Source: Tieghemiomyces parasiticus
Lineage: Eukaryota; Kickxellomycota; Dimargaritomycetes; Dimargaritales; Dimargaritaceae
Reading direction: 5' to 3'
Assembly (NCBI GenBank): GCA_027575765.1
Contig: JANBPT010000005.1
Location: 62,001-126,000, forward strand
Length of the DNA: 64,000 bases
Shown: in pieces, positions 11,415 through 21,446 of the stretch
How positions within the stretch are numbered: position 1 is the stretch's first letter
How the letters are laid out: each line of letters starts with the position of its first letter
Notes under the pieces: model-generated
The model's input: the letters and a program-made list of their open reading frames with translations, nothing else
What the model was told of the DNA's origin: nothing
Databases searched by the model: none
Made by a program: the position numbers and the translations under genes

Positions 11415-11816
11415 TTGACACTTCGCCCCCACCACGGCAAGCCCAACCCCATACACCTTTGCTTCAATTTCGCCCTGTGTTTCACCATTCTCTTCGTCGC
11501 CCTCGATCTCCTGAGCCTGGCTTTCAATACCAGTTCCGCCCCGACCGGTCAACTCCACTCGGGCGAGCCCGTCCACAAATCTAAAGTCGCCTCTTTCTGG
11601 GGCCACGATAACGTCGATGAAAGCAAGTCCATCGCCCAGGAGATAGCCGAAGCCCGCGCCGAAATGCGAATGGTCATGTTCAACGAGGATATCACCGCTG
11701 TTGCCCTTTAATGAGGACCGCCTGCTAAGCGTGACTTTTGCCTGGGTGACGTCTTCGCCCGCTTCAGCCAGTTGGAAACGTTTGACCCTACCGGTGCCTT
11801 GAGCCGCGGCATCTAG
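11415..11816 (+). pseudogene. Probable decayed small secreted protein gene
   Basis: The frame contains a hydrophobic leader (CFNFALCFTILFVALDLLSLAF) followed by a polar, C-ending-codon-rich region with SFWGHDNVDESKSIAQEI. It is interrupted by adjacent in-frame TAA TGA at 11709-11714 and then continues in the same frame with coding-like text (PAKRDFCLGDVFARFSQLE) to a TAG at 11814-11816. There is no ATG in a good position; the open frame starts at a TTG, so the original start is probably lost. The leader, the KR site and the small size suggest a secreted peptide precursor that has decayed. No family recognised. Confidence 0.5.
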
Positions 11817-13454
11817 CCTTGACCCTAAAGGGTCTCAGTGGTGATGTAGCGTGCCTCTATACTGGTGGTGAGTTTTTTCTCCCATGGTTCCTCAACGGCG
11901 CGGCAACGCGGTGGAAGCATGGGGCTGACTGCTTAGGCCTTGCAATACGGCAATACCGCCCTCTTTAGAGTCGGTACGACGGTCATTTTCGATACTTAAT
12001 CTATCAGTGATGTAGGATTAAAAAAAATGCTATACGCGCACTGGTGGGCAACGTTTCAGCCATCGCTAGGAATGTTGAATTGCCATGTAAAAACTATTCC
12101 GTGATGGTAATGTCCAGCACGGTCACCACAGGAAAGGGGTAATCAGGAGTCGACGCGCCTCCGAACGGGTGACCAATATGGACGTAGGATCTCCTAAATC
12201 AGACAGCGACTTTTCTACCATAGGCGTGTTAGTAAAACCAATACCCCTGACTGTAATCCAGGCGGCTCCTGTATCGGTTGGTGCAAAAGCCCACAGGCCG
12301 ATGGTAAGTAGGGGTTGCCGCCCGCAGGAGCCGTAGGGCGTAGTAACGCGGAAATTTAGCAGCTTCTACTTCCGACATGTCGAATTCTGAAAGCTATTGC
12401 CAGTACACGACTGCCGACCGTACAAACTGGAACCTCCTCTAAAATTTTTGATCGAGGTAGTCAGCCACATCGTTTTGGCTGCCAATCCAGTCTGTAGCAT
12501 GAGATTTCAAGTGGAGTCGGTATCGTAGATAAAACTATAGTATTCCGTTTCCAGAAAGGCCTGCTGTAGCCGACATCGGAATCTCTAGCGCCCTGCTTAT
12601 GTAGATGGCCTTATTAGTGAGATTGACTGGGCCATGATATGCTGGCGAAAGCCGGACGACCCAAACTCGTATTAATGGCGACTCCGCTCGCTATCACATT
12701 TTCAGGCCAGTAAAACCTACATTGAATTATACACGGTTCACTAAATGATGTGCGCTCGACGCTGCAGGGTGCTTTACTCTGAAGCACACGACTAGGCTAT
12801 GCAAATTCGATGTGATCGACCTTACCATGCCGTCGGCCAATCGAACAGTTTAGTGTAGTTCCTGATCACTACCGCGATCTCATCCCAGGTCCTTACTTAG
12901 CCCTGAATTCCACTGATAGAAACGAACCTCCGTGGCCGTAATCAGTCAACAATTGAGAAGGGTCAGGGTTTAGCGTGCGGACTCACGAAGGGTAGGGTAG
13001 GCGACATAGAATGTATCCGCAGTAGGTGCCCCGCTGATGACTGCAACAGCAGGATCAAAGGGCGAAATGGAGCCTGCCCATTATGCCACTGCCAATTGAC
13101 GGGTCGCCGACTTAACAGCTCATTGACCAACGCGTCCGGATCTCCTCAGCCCATTAATATGACTCTGACCATCCCTTCGTATGCGCATCTGGCCGGCGGC
13201 CACCCAGATCGACTGCCATTCGACTCGTCCGTTCCATCGGACCCAGGGTTCAACAGTGCGAATTCAGGGTCCTATATCCCTTACTGGTGTCATACCGTTG
13301 GTTACGGGTTCCAATGACTGTGGTCAGTAAGAATTAGGGATTCAGTAAGAGCATGCCCTCAGGGTCCATTATCAGTAGGCCACTAAAGCGCTGAAGGATC
13401 GGCCAGTGCGTGCAGATGCGGTCTGCCAAAGGGTCTACGGTTGGATTGAGGAGC
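11817..13454. other. Gene-poor island, no gene supported
   Basis: Mostly stop-rich in all frames. The open frame at 13096-13317 (73 codons from a TTG) has some coding-like composition (SYAHLAGGHPDRLPFDSS) but no start, signal or recognisable family. It may be another relic. Confidence 0.35.
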
Positions 13455-13560
13455 CAAGACACACAGGACACGTACATGAGAACGTGGACACTTAACCCAC
13501 ACGGCGACACCACCACGCTAGAGGTAGGTTTAACGGCACCGGTATGGTCCGGAACTGAGG
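13455..13560 (+). other. Possible degenerate relic of the downstream peptide repeat
   Basis: In the frame that crosses this segment the translation contains QDTQDT, then 13 residues later TTTLEVGLTAPV. The intact gene 300 bases downstream has QDTQDTK followed by [11 protein letters not shown] in its repeat units. The six-residue match is exact and 15 of 18 bases agree, but the second block is only loosely similar. It could be a decayed partial copy of the repeat, or chance. Confidence 0.25.
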
Positions 13561-13568
13561 GTATAAAG
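13561..13568 (+). promoter_or_regulatory. TATA box of the Kex2-repeat precursor gene
   Basis: GTATAAAG, about 180 bases before the ATG at 13745, followed by a pyrimidine-rich leader. TATA boxes are seen in this window mainly before secreted-protein genes, which fits regulated expression. Inferred from position only. Confidence 0.45.
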
Positions 13569-13744
13569 AGCAGACAGGCGGACAGTGCAAGCAAAGTCGA
13601 TATCCAATTCTCCGCCTTTTCTCTTCTGCCTCACCAGCAGGATCACATATCGCCCTTCCCCTTTCACGAACCCTCATTACTAGCTATTACCTTTTCACCC
13701 TCTTTTCTAACGACCCCCTTCTTCACGAACCCAGACTTATAACG

Positions 13745-14950
13745 ATGCGTTTCACCACCACCTTCGCCCTCGCCGGCCTTCTGGCCGCTGCCGCCGTGTC
13801 GTGTTTGCCCGCCGACCTGCCCACGAACCTGACCCCGATGAGTACAGATATGTCCCCCATGGATAACTCGCTGGCTGTCAACCCCATTGACGCTGCCGAT
13901 GCCGATGCCAACGCTGATGCCGTTGCCAATGTTGACGCCGATGCTGATGCTGACGCCGATGCTGATGCTGATGCTGATGCTGACGCCGATGTTGATGCCA
14001 TGTCCGAAATGGATGCTGACGCTGACACTGATGCCGATGCTGTTGCTAACGTTGACGCCGATGCCGATGCTGACGCCGATGCTGATGCTGATGCTGATGC
14101 TGACGCTGATGTTGATGCCATGGCCGAAATGGATGCCGATGCTGACTCTGATGCCGATGCCGTTGCCAATGTTGATGCCGATGCTGATGCCGATGCCGAC
14201 GCTGATGCCGATGTCGATGACATGGCTGATCTGGCTGACCAGGACAATGAGGATGCCAATGACATGGATGCCGACAATGACAACGATGATGATTCCGCAA
14301 ACATGGATGATAATGTGGACCTGTTTGAAATGGATTCCGAGGATCAGGCTGACCAGGATGACCAGAACATGCTCGTCAAGCGTGGCAACCCGGGCATTCA
14401 GGGCACCCAGGATACCAAGGAGACCTCCCTCGTGGTCGCCGTGCCCCTTATCGCCAAATCAAAGAAGCAGGCCACCTGGCTGGAGCGTCACCGTCGACCC
14501 ATGTCTGGTGGTCGCCGCATGAAATACGGCCCTGGCAGACCCCGCCGCCACCGGTCCTCCCACCGCAGTCCCGCCCACTCCAAGTCCTACGGCCGCTACA
14601 AGCGCAGTGTCAAGGGCCCCCATGACACCCAGGACACCAAGGAGACCACTCTCGTGCTCGCCGTGCCCCTGATCTCCAAATCGAAGGAGCAGACCACCTT
14701 GTTGGGGCACAAACGCCCGGGTCATGGTGGCCGCTCCAAGAAGCACGGCCCCGCCGGCTCCAAGGCCTACGGTCGGTACAAGCGCAGTGTCAAGGGCCCC
14801 CAGGACACCCAGGACACCAAGCAGACCACTCTCGTGCTCGCCGTGCCCCTGATCTCCAAATCGAAGGAGCAGACCACCTTGCTGGAGCGCAAACGCCCGG
14901 CGCACGGTAAGCACGGTCGCCCCACCAAGTCCCGCCACGGCAAGTACTAG
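13745..14950 (+). CDS. Secreted Asp-Ala repeat pro-protein with three Kex2-delimited basic repeats
   Basis: 401 residues from an ATG followed by a clear signal peptide (about residues 1-20, [20 protein letters not shown]). Residues about 49-160 are three copies of an about 40-residue unit made largely of alternating Asp-Ala, each containing AVANVD and the first two ending in VDAM(A/S)EMD. An Asp/Asn/Met-rich region follows to residue 210. The strongly acidic half ends at LVKR (near 213). The rest is strongly basic and consists of three repeats, delimited by VKR and RYKR, each with a conserved core [19 protein letters not shown]. Each repeat also has an internal KRP or RRP, which Kex2 would cleave poorly. 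This is the build of a Kex2-processed secreted peptide precursor whose acidic pro-region neutralises the basic products. Function unknown: pheromone-like, antimicrobial and wall-associated peptides are all possible. No intron. Confidence 0.85.
   Translation: MRFTTTFALAGLLAAAAVSCLPADLPTNLTPMSTDMSPMDNSLAVNPIDAADADANADAVANVDADADADADADADADADADVDAMSEMDADADTDADAVANVDADADADADADADADADADVDAMAEMDADADSDADAVANVDADADADADADADVDDMADLADQDNEDANDMDADNDNDDDSANMDDNVDLFEMDSEDQADQDDQNMLVKRGNPGIQGTQDTKETSLVVAVPLIAKSKKQATWLERHRRPMSGGRRMKYGPGRPRRHRSSHRSPAHSKSYGRYKRSVKGPHDTQDTKETTLVLAVPLISKSKEQTTLLGHKRPGHGGRSKKHGPAGSKAYGRYKRSVKGPQDTQDTKQTTLVLAVPLISKSKEQTTLLERKRPAHGKHGRPTKSRHGKY
13889..14225 (+). repeat. Three tandem 120-bp units coding Asp-Ala repeats
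   Basis: Units start at 13889 (123 bases), 14012 (120 bases) and 14132 (about 94 bases, shortened). Each is built from GATGCT/GACGCC-type hexamers encoding Asp-Ala, with a non-repetitive landmark GTTGCCAATGTTGA. Synonymous differences between units show the amino-acid pattern is kept while bases drift. The array is prone to slippage, so length may vary between strains. Confidence 0.9.
14384..14947 (+). repeat. Three tandem repeats encoding the basic Kex2-delimited peptides
   Basis: Repeat 1 is 14384-14605 (74 codons), repeat 2 is 14606-14785 (60 codons) and repeat 3 is 14786-14947 (54 codons). Repeats 2 and 3 are nearly identical at DNA level over about 100 bases, which points to a recent duplication. 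Repeat 1 is more diverged and has a longer Arg/His/Ser-rich tail. Confidence 0.9.
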
Positions 14951-15333
14951 AGGCTTATTTACCTGGCCTTTCCGTCCACTACCGCACCCTCCATTGGGTG
15001 TCCTGTATATCTGATACCCTCCAATCAGTCACGATTGCTCCTTTTGACGCGTGAATCACAGTGTGTTGTTTGTCAACAGTCCACTACATACTTTGTGGAT
15101 CTACTCTCATTTCTATTTTCTACCTCCAGTTTTTTGAATCTACCCTTTGTTCCCCCTTTGTAATGGCTACCAAACATCTAGAATAAAAATGTTTATCGAA
15201 TGACGGGTAAGACGGTGGTAAAGGTAGGAAATTTATAATATATATTAAAGATTAGACCGCATCATAAGCGACGTGTATATTTTTTTGTTACTGTGGTGCA
15301 ACTTGCTATGATGTTGGGCAGTTAAAATGTTCT
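14951..15333. other. 3' flanks between convergent genes
   Basis: AT-rich stretch between the stop of the repeat precursor (plus) and the stop of the Mpo1-like gene (minus). It has several AATAAA-like and T-rich strings that fit polyadenylation of both transcripts. No gene seen. Confidence 0.5.
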
Positions 15334-15933
15334 TTACTGCTTAGCAGACTTGGTAGGACTGCGGGCGGCTGCCTGGAACTGCTGCAGCCTAGACTCAATT
15401 AGGGCCTCGACTTCAGCTTGGAACCGAGGACGGTAACCCAGCATGAAGAGGATCTCAATAAAAACGAAGAGCGGAGCCATCAGCAAGGCCTGGCTCAGAT
15501 TGTCGGTCAGGGCTGGGGCGCGCTTCTCCCAGACAGCGTGGCTATAGAACTGGGCCATCCAGCTAACGATGTGTACACCGGCCCCGATGGCCAGGGCGTG
15601 CGGATGGGTGGCTGCGAGTGAGGTAGACGTGTAGTAGAAGGTCAAGAGGAAGGGCAAATACAGGGTGGCGGCTACGAAGTCAAGCACCAGGTAGTACAAG
15701 ACGTACAGAACCAACATGAAAAAGGGAAGGTGCGGCTCGAAGCCCAGGTGGCGCAGCGTCTGTGCTAGGCAACCGTCCATGGACACCCCGGGCAGCGGGC
15801 CGAGCAGGGACGCCATGACCCAGAAGCTCCACAGAATGGCCGGCACAAAGACAATATGGACCCACATGTTGCGGTGGTCGTGGTGGTAGGAGCCGTAAAA
15901 GGCAAACTGTTCCTTGAGATTGAAGATGCTCAT
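15334..15933 (-). CDS. MPO1: Mpo1-like (DUF962) ER 2-hydroxy fatty acid dioxygenase
   Basis: 199 residues from the ATG at 15933. The frame is open further upstream but that part is proline-rich and not family-like. The N-terminus MSIFNLKEQFAFYGSYHHDH-RN and the downstream W-H-I-x-F-V-P pattern match the DUF962/Mpo1 family. Yeast Mpo1 is an Fe(II)-dependent dioxygenase in the ER that degrades 2-hydroxy fatty acids from phytosphingosine. Conserved histidines are visible in the YHHDHRNMWVH region, and HAVWEKRAPAL near the C-terminus is also typical. Four hydrophobic segments are present. Slightly longer than yeast Mpo1 (174 residues) because of a C-terminal tail. Family call secure; the activity is inferred from yeast. 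Confidence 0.9.
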   Translation of the reverse strand: MSIFNLKEQFAFYGSYHHDHRNMWVHIVFVPAILWSFWVMASLLGPLPGVSMDGCLAQTLRHLGFEPHLPFFMLVLYVLYYLVLDFVAATLYLPFLLTFYYTSTSLAATHPHALAIGAGVHIVSWMAQFYSHAVWEKRAPALTDNLSQALLMAPLFVFIEILFMLGYRPRFQAEVEALIESRLQQFQAAARSPTKSAKQ

Positions 15934-17701
15934 GTCGTCAGCGAGGGGAGGGGGCGGTGGTATGGGTATGTGCGGGTATGGAATGGGCCAACGACGGGGC
16001 TGACAAGCGAAGGACACGGCCAAAGCGGGTATAAGAAAGGCGGGATCGGCAGCAGCCTTGAGTGGGGCGGCAATGCGAGGTCAGGGCACGAGAAATGGTT
16101 CGGGCGACAGAAGCTTGATGAGGAGAGAGGTGGGAGGGAGTTAGGTGTTTGAAGCGGGTGAGGTGCGGAGGGAACGGGGAGCTAGAGGGGGGAAAACAAG
16201 GCGGGAGTTCAGCCCTTAAATGACGGGTGACTGCGAAGCCACTTTACCAACCGCGGCTGGGTTGGTCAGAGTTTTCGGGCGGAGGAGACGCGGACAAATG
16301 AAAGCACGCAAGTTAATTGTTACCGTGCCACAGGATTATTACGCACCAACCGCCTTTATAACAGAGCCTGTCCGGCAGCCATTGACTCACCCCGCCCACC
16401 CTTCGGTCGCCACAGGACACATCAGCCCATAGGATCGACCTGGGCCACCCAAGAACGCGTATTTTCTAGCAGAATGGGATGCCCTGTGCGGCGCCGTGAG
16501 AGAATAGCTATCGCACCGATATGCACGGCAAACCTCAGCATGCCGCCCCTGGGGCTTCCATTCGACCGGCTGCTCGATATGCGTGACCCAAAGGCCAAAT
16601 GTACTGGTGGACGAGGGAGTATCGATCTTCATCCATACCCATCGTTTCCTAGGGGGTAAGCGCCTGCCCATAGTGACGCCCGTGGACGACGTACGAGTAA
16701 CTAAACTTGGCTGGCCAGAGAGGGGCCTTCATTCGTCGGCTTCTGAATGGGCAAGCTCCCCGCCCGCTGTCACCTCCGTTCAATAAACACAACTCGACAC
16801 TTAGTGGTTAACTCATCATGGAAGCCTGGACCGGTCGGGCAGGAGGCTGGACATAAAAGAACGAGCTGTTGCTCGGCCCTGGCGTTGTGGTCGTCTAGTG
16901 AAGCACCTCAGCTGCTGGAGGTGGGTGCTTATATTTGCATATCTAGAGTCACTGATTCGTATCCCATTTCTGTATCCATGACATAAGCAATACGTAGTGG
17001 CCAGAGGATAACCTGGTACCTAGCAGCTCCACACCCCACCTACGAATGGCCATGTGCGCCCAGTTAGTGCGGCCGATGGATAGAACCATCTGGGGATCCG
17101 CAGGACCTCGATTGTTTCTGGGATCGTACTGTATGGTACTAGAACAACGGTGTCTACGTGGCCCACGTCTGATATAGACTGAATCGGACAGCGCCACCGT
17201 TCCCCTTCCCTACAGTGACACCTAGATCACGTACCCTGTCAGCCTCCCCGACATGGGTTGCTTTAATAATAATATTCTGTAAATCCCTGGTCATTGTGAG
17301 TAAACCCGAGGCAGGTGAACAAGCCGACCGGCGGGAAGACCGCTGAGCGTAAAGCAGACGCACTTCCCCCAAGTCATCGGCCGTACCTCCTGGGGCTATC
17401 GCCGGCCGTCCAGTGGCCGCCCCCCTAACGGACGAGCTGGCCCAAACACTACAGCTTGGCAAATGGCAGTCCCAACTAACTTGTCCCATCTGAACCAAAT
17501 ACTCGCTTGGCGGGCCCTGGGGCTATGGACACCCGCAGTTGGAGCATGCGGCGCATCCTGTCCCAGCGTCAACTTTCTGGCCTTGGAAATTGACTTTTGT
17601 AACGCAAACCTATGTTAACCTACCGACCACATTCACTTGACTTCGAAGCTCACTTGTACACCTTCCGATCAGCCAAGTACCGTAACTAGTCCAATCCCTC
17701 C
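15934..17701. other. Intergenic region, divergent promoters
   Basis: Lies between the starts of the minus-strand Mpo1-like gene and the plus-strand cyclo-ligase gene and should hold both promoters. Several short open frames occur on both strands, none with coding bias or a recognisable product. Confidence 0.45.
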
Positions 17702-19081
17702 ATGGCCGCCACTCCCGCCGCCAAGGCTCAGCTGCGTCAACGGCTGCGGCCGTTACTGGCTGCCCTTCCTGCCGCCACCGTCGAGACCCAGTCGTCGCTG
17801 GTCACTCAAACGGTACTCGGTTTAGAACAGTACCGGCGCGCCACCAATGTGTGCATCTACCTTCATATGGGCGGCGAGGTCATGACCCATCGGCTCGTCG
17901 AGGCCGTGTTTCGTGACGGTAAGGTATACCCGCTGCCGGGGAGAATACGTGACGGCCGGAGTTATGATACTAGCGACCAGGGTGCCACCGATAGTAATGA
18001 CATTTCCCCTTTGTACGATTGTACTACCCTTTCCCGCACCTTGACTGGATGTAGGTAAAAGCTGCTTTGTACCACGTTGCACAAGGGCTGATATGACCAT
18101 GGTGCAACTGGACGACTTGGCTGACTACCGCAGCCTACCGCGAAACAAGTGGGGTATCCCAGAGCCTCCGATGACCCCAGTACGCACGAACGGTGAGTAT
18201 CCAGATACTGGAGCAGCTAATCGACTGCCCGGGATATTCATCTAGCCAAGATTCCCCGGCTAGCCACCAAAAATCCAGGCTGCTGACATTACTGTATTTA
18301 TATCGTATTCTATTTCTCCAGTATTCGAAGCCGGCGGCCCCGACCTAATTCTCCTTCCAGGTAAGTCCACCTGTACTGGGTTTTCTCAACGGGATCTACC
18401 CCCAAGAGATTTAGGAAGGTTTATGCCACAACGGTGTTCGGTTACCTGATCTTAGTATGCAGTGACCCTACCCCGAGCACCCTTGCTCACCAGCGGCTCA
18501 TTAATTGCCATTTTATGTGGGCCCCCTTGCCACCGCTATACACTATCCTCCTTCTATAGGACTGGCTTTCGATCGCCAGCGGAATCGACTGGGTCATGGC
18601 AAAGGGTAAGTTCCAATACTATACTACTCATGGGAAGGCCCACATCTACCCGACCATCCACTCCTATTAGCTGTCTGTTAACAGTTTAAGACCCCCTATA
18701 CCCACCTGGACCATCACGTTAGCTACTACGACAAGTTCATTAAACATTGTCGCCAGTACACGTCGGACACTGGCACCACTATGCCTGCCCTTGGTAAGTG
18801 ACCAAACCCAAGTCCGAAACACCACGGTGACTACATTCACCCTATTTCCTTAAAGAGCAACTAAGCTGCTGTTGATTAACCCCCTCCCCCTTTGTATGGA
18901 TGACTGGCATTGTCCATTCCCCTCCCCAGTCGCCCTGGCCCTCACTCAGCAAATTCTAGACGAGGACTTGCCCCACGACGCTCTGGACGAACTGCCAGAC
19001 CTGGTGGTTCACCCCGAAGGCGCTTATGGCAAGCCCATAGCTTGTGTTAAACAGCCGGAGTCTGAAGGCCTGCAAAGTTGA
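17702..19081 (+). CDS. FAU1: 5-formyltetrahydrofolate cyclo-ligase
   Basis: Six exons inferred: 17702-17918, 18055-18192, 18322-18360, 18560-18605, 18723-18793, 18930-19081, giving 220 residues (human MTHFS has 203). All introns have GT...AG ends and phases that restore family motifs. Exon 1 carries CIYLHMGGEVMTHRLVE. The first junction gives FRDGKSCFVPR, then DMTMVQLDDL and WGIPEPP. Later exons give GGPDLILLPGLAFD, NRLGHGKG and YYD, the ATP/folate-binding signature. The enzyme converts 5-formyl-THF to 5,10-methenyl-THF using ATP. The 39- and 46-base exons make gene prediction error-prone here; an automated call may stop in intron 1 at 18058. Confidence in the family is high, in every splice site moderate to high. 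Confidence 0.93.
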
Positions 19082-19645
19082 GCAGCTTACTCGATCGATG
19101 TGGGTTATTGACGGCCATCATCCTAGAAAGCTGCAAGAATAGTTTAAAAATAATAATAAGTAAATGGAAACGAGTAATCGGGGTCAACCTAAGCACGTCG
19201 GTTTACTGGTAGAGAACAATAGATTATCATCCATAACCCTTCACTATAGCTGGCTGGCGGCTATAGAGTGGCTCTGTCTACATTTTTTCAGTAATACCAG
19301 CATAATCATGACAGCACAGGCTGGAACTAGCCGAGGGTTGGGCCAACCATGTGGCACCAGAGTTCTCGCCAAACCTGACCTTGCCTGCTCTTTCCCGCTG
19401 CTTCACGTGCTAATGGTGGCAGCGAACCCCTCTTCTCACCCTCCTGCTGCTCCGAGCATTTCCCACATGCTCGCAACCCTTAGACAGCTCCGGACACTGT
19501 CGGTCTGTTATCAGCGTTCACCCTTTCCTCCTCTCGCACCGCCATCCTGGCTTTTGCCCCCTCGGCCGCATTTACTCAACGACGCTGTACCTACTATCTG
19601 CACTATTCATTTCCGCCGACTGTCAACGCTCATTCCAACCCCACC
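19082..19645. other. Intergenic, PEX7 promoter region
   Basis: Between the cyclo-ligase stop and the PEX7 start. The 194-codon open frame at 19164-19748 overlaps PEX7 exon 1 in another frame and has no coding bias, so I treat it as a shadow. Pyrimidine-rich leader before 19646. Confidence 0.45.
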
Positions 19646-20935
19646 ATGCGAACCGTACGTACGACAGGCTACAATGGCTACTCGGTCAAATTCAGTCCCT
19701 TCTTTGAACATGTCGTGGCTTGCGCCGGGGCTGCTAACTATGGCCTAGTCGGCAATGGCCGTCTCAGCATCGCCAACGATACCCCGACTGGGCTCCAGCT
19801 GGACAAGGCGTAAGTTGCCTGAACGTCACGGTCAGAACCGGATCCTAGGACGTTTCCTTCGTCGGCTAGTCAGTCTGGGGCCCAGGTCTCGCCCCGCCCC
19901 GCCCCGTTAGTCCGGCGAGCCAAGCCACCCGTGTCATACCCAACAACCTACCTTCCAACTGACTAGTCGTCTGCTTTGTTGACTGCGCTGCATTTCATAT
20001 CCCCCTAGCTATGACACCCAGGACGGCACGTTCGACTGCAGTTGGAACGAGCTCAACGAAAACCAGATTGCCAGCTGTGGGGGTGACGGCTCGGTCAAGC
20101 TATGGGACTTAACCATCCCCCACCAACCCATCCGGAAGTGGCAGGAGCACCGTCGCGAAGTGTTTTCCATTGAGTGGAATTACACCAAGAAGGACACCTT
20201 TTTGACTAGTTCCTGGGACTTTACCATCAAGTTGGTAAGTACTGTGGTGATCTTTACGGCCAAGCTCACCTCCGCCGGTTAAATCAGTGACGGCCCAAAG
20301 TTACCCACGCCGCTTATATACTGACTCAAGCGCCATCGGTCATTGCTGTCCTTTCCTCTTTGGCCACCTTCCCACTTTAGTGGCACCCAGGCCAGCCAGC
20401 CTCCCTCCGAACATGGGCTGAACACAGCCAGTGTGTCTATTCCGTGTCCTGGTGCCCGCGCCAACCGGACGCATTCCTATCGGCCTCCGGGGACGGTACC
20501 GTGAAACTATGGGATGTCAAACAGCCTCGGTCGGTTCAGAGCGTTTCGGCGCACGCCCATGAGGTCCTGAGCGTCGACTGGAGCAAGTACCGGGAACACG
20601 TGTTCGCCACGGGGTCGGCAGATAAAAGCATTAAGGTGTGGGACGCCCGGCATACCCGGCACGAGGTGGAGACCCTCCTTGGCCACCAGTACGCCGTGCG
20701 CCGGGTGCGGTTTTCACCGCATCACGACGCCGTCCTGGCCAGCGCGTCCTACGACATGACCTGTCGCGTCTGGAATATCGACGCGCCCATGGGCCAGCCG
20801 CAGCGCGAACTGCTCGACTACCATACCGAGTTTGTGTTTGGTGTCGATTTCAACCTCTATGTGCCCGGCCAGCTGGCCACCTGCGCCTGGGACGAGCAAC
20901 TCGCCGTGGTAACGGTGCCGGGTCTGGTCTCCTAG
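19646..20935 (+). CDS. PEX7: Peroxisomal PTS2 receptor Pex7 (WD40)
   Basis: Three exons inferred: 19646-19809, 20009-20234, 20381-20935, giving 314 residues (human PEX7 has 323). The N-terminus RTTGYNGYSVKFSPFFE and the ANYGLVGNGRL pattern are Pex7-specific. They are followed by WD repeats with SCGGDGSVKLWD, SSWDFTIKLWHP, SASGDGTVKLWD, TGSADKSIKVWD and SASYDMTCRVWN, and the typical C-terminal HHTEFVFG-like motif (here YHTEFVFGVDF) and CAWDE. Pex7 binds PTS2 signals of matrix proteins and delivers them to the peroxisome with a co-receptor. Intron 1 is 199 bases, intron 2 is 146. Both boundaries restore the WD reading frame. Secure call. Confidence 0.95.
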
Positions 20936-21446
20936 TCGTCTAGTAGGGAGGGGGAGGATGCCACACCGATAAGAACTATGTATTTTGTATTGATAAAGGT
21001 GATAGGCACAGCGACAGGTTTTAATTAGATTATACTTAGGCAGCTGGGGGCGACCGAAAGTTGAGCTTCCCAGCCACTAAAACGGTGTAGCCTTCGGGTG
21101 TGTGGCACAGCAAACGCAGTTTATGGAATGGAATACCCTTCCCCCCCCCATTCCCTTCGCGTTAAATCGCGCAGGCCACCGCACCGAATCACTGGCACTT
21201 TAGTCCCACGTAAGCTGCCCCTACGTCACAATGGCGGGGTGAAACGGAATGTACAGGAGCAGCGAAGGTCATCTCACGCCTCCCCATTCCCAGTTACCCA
21301 GTTATTCAACGTTAGACATTAGCGCTATTGCAGCTCTTGTTAATTCGCGCTGTTCGCTTTGTAGCTTACTCTGCCACTACATTCCCACGTGCCTACATTT
21401 GAGCAACCTCCCTGGGTTATTTTCCCCACCATTTACTCTATTGACA
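20936..21446. other. Intergenic, no gene supported
   Basis: 3' flank of PEX7 followed by the probable CMC4 promoter. Short open frames at 21098-21470 have no coding bias. Nothing else recognised. Confidence 0.4.

Noticed and set aside
13723..14304. 193-codon minus-strand frame rich in Ser-Ala across the Asp-Ala repeats
   Set aside because: It is the forced antisense reading of the GATGCC-type hexamer repeats; no signal, start context or bias of its own.
16861..16950. A-box-like string resembling a tRNA gene promoter
   Set aside because: No B-box at a suitable distance and no cloverleaf can be drawn.
18872..18929. Alternative start or exon in the last part of the cyclo-ligase gene
   Set aside because: Using the acceptor near 18855 gives a stop within a few codons; the acceptor ending at 18929 restores the family's C-terminal helix.
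19164..19748. 194-codon frame upstream of and overlapping PEX7 exon 1
   Set aside because: Overlaps a secure PEX7 exon in another frame and lacks third-position bias.
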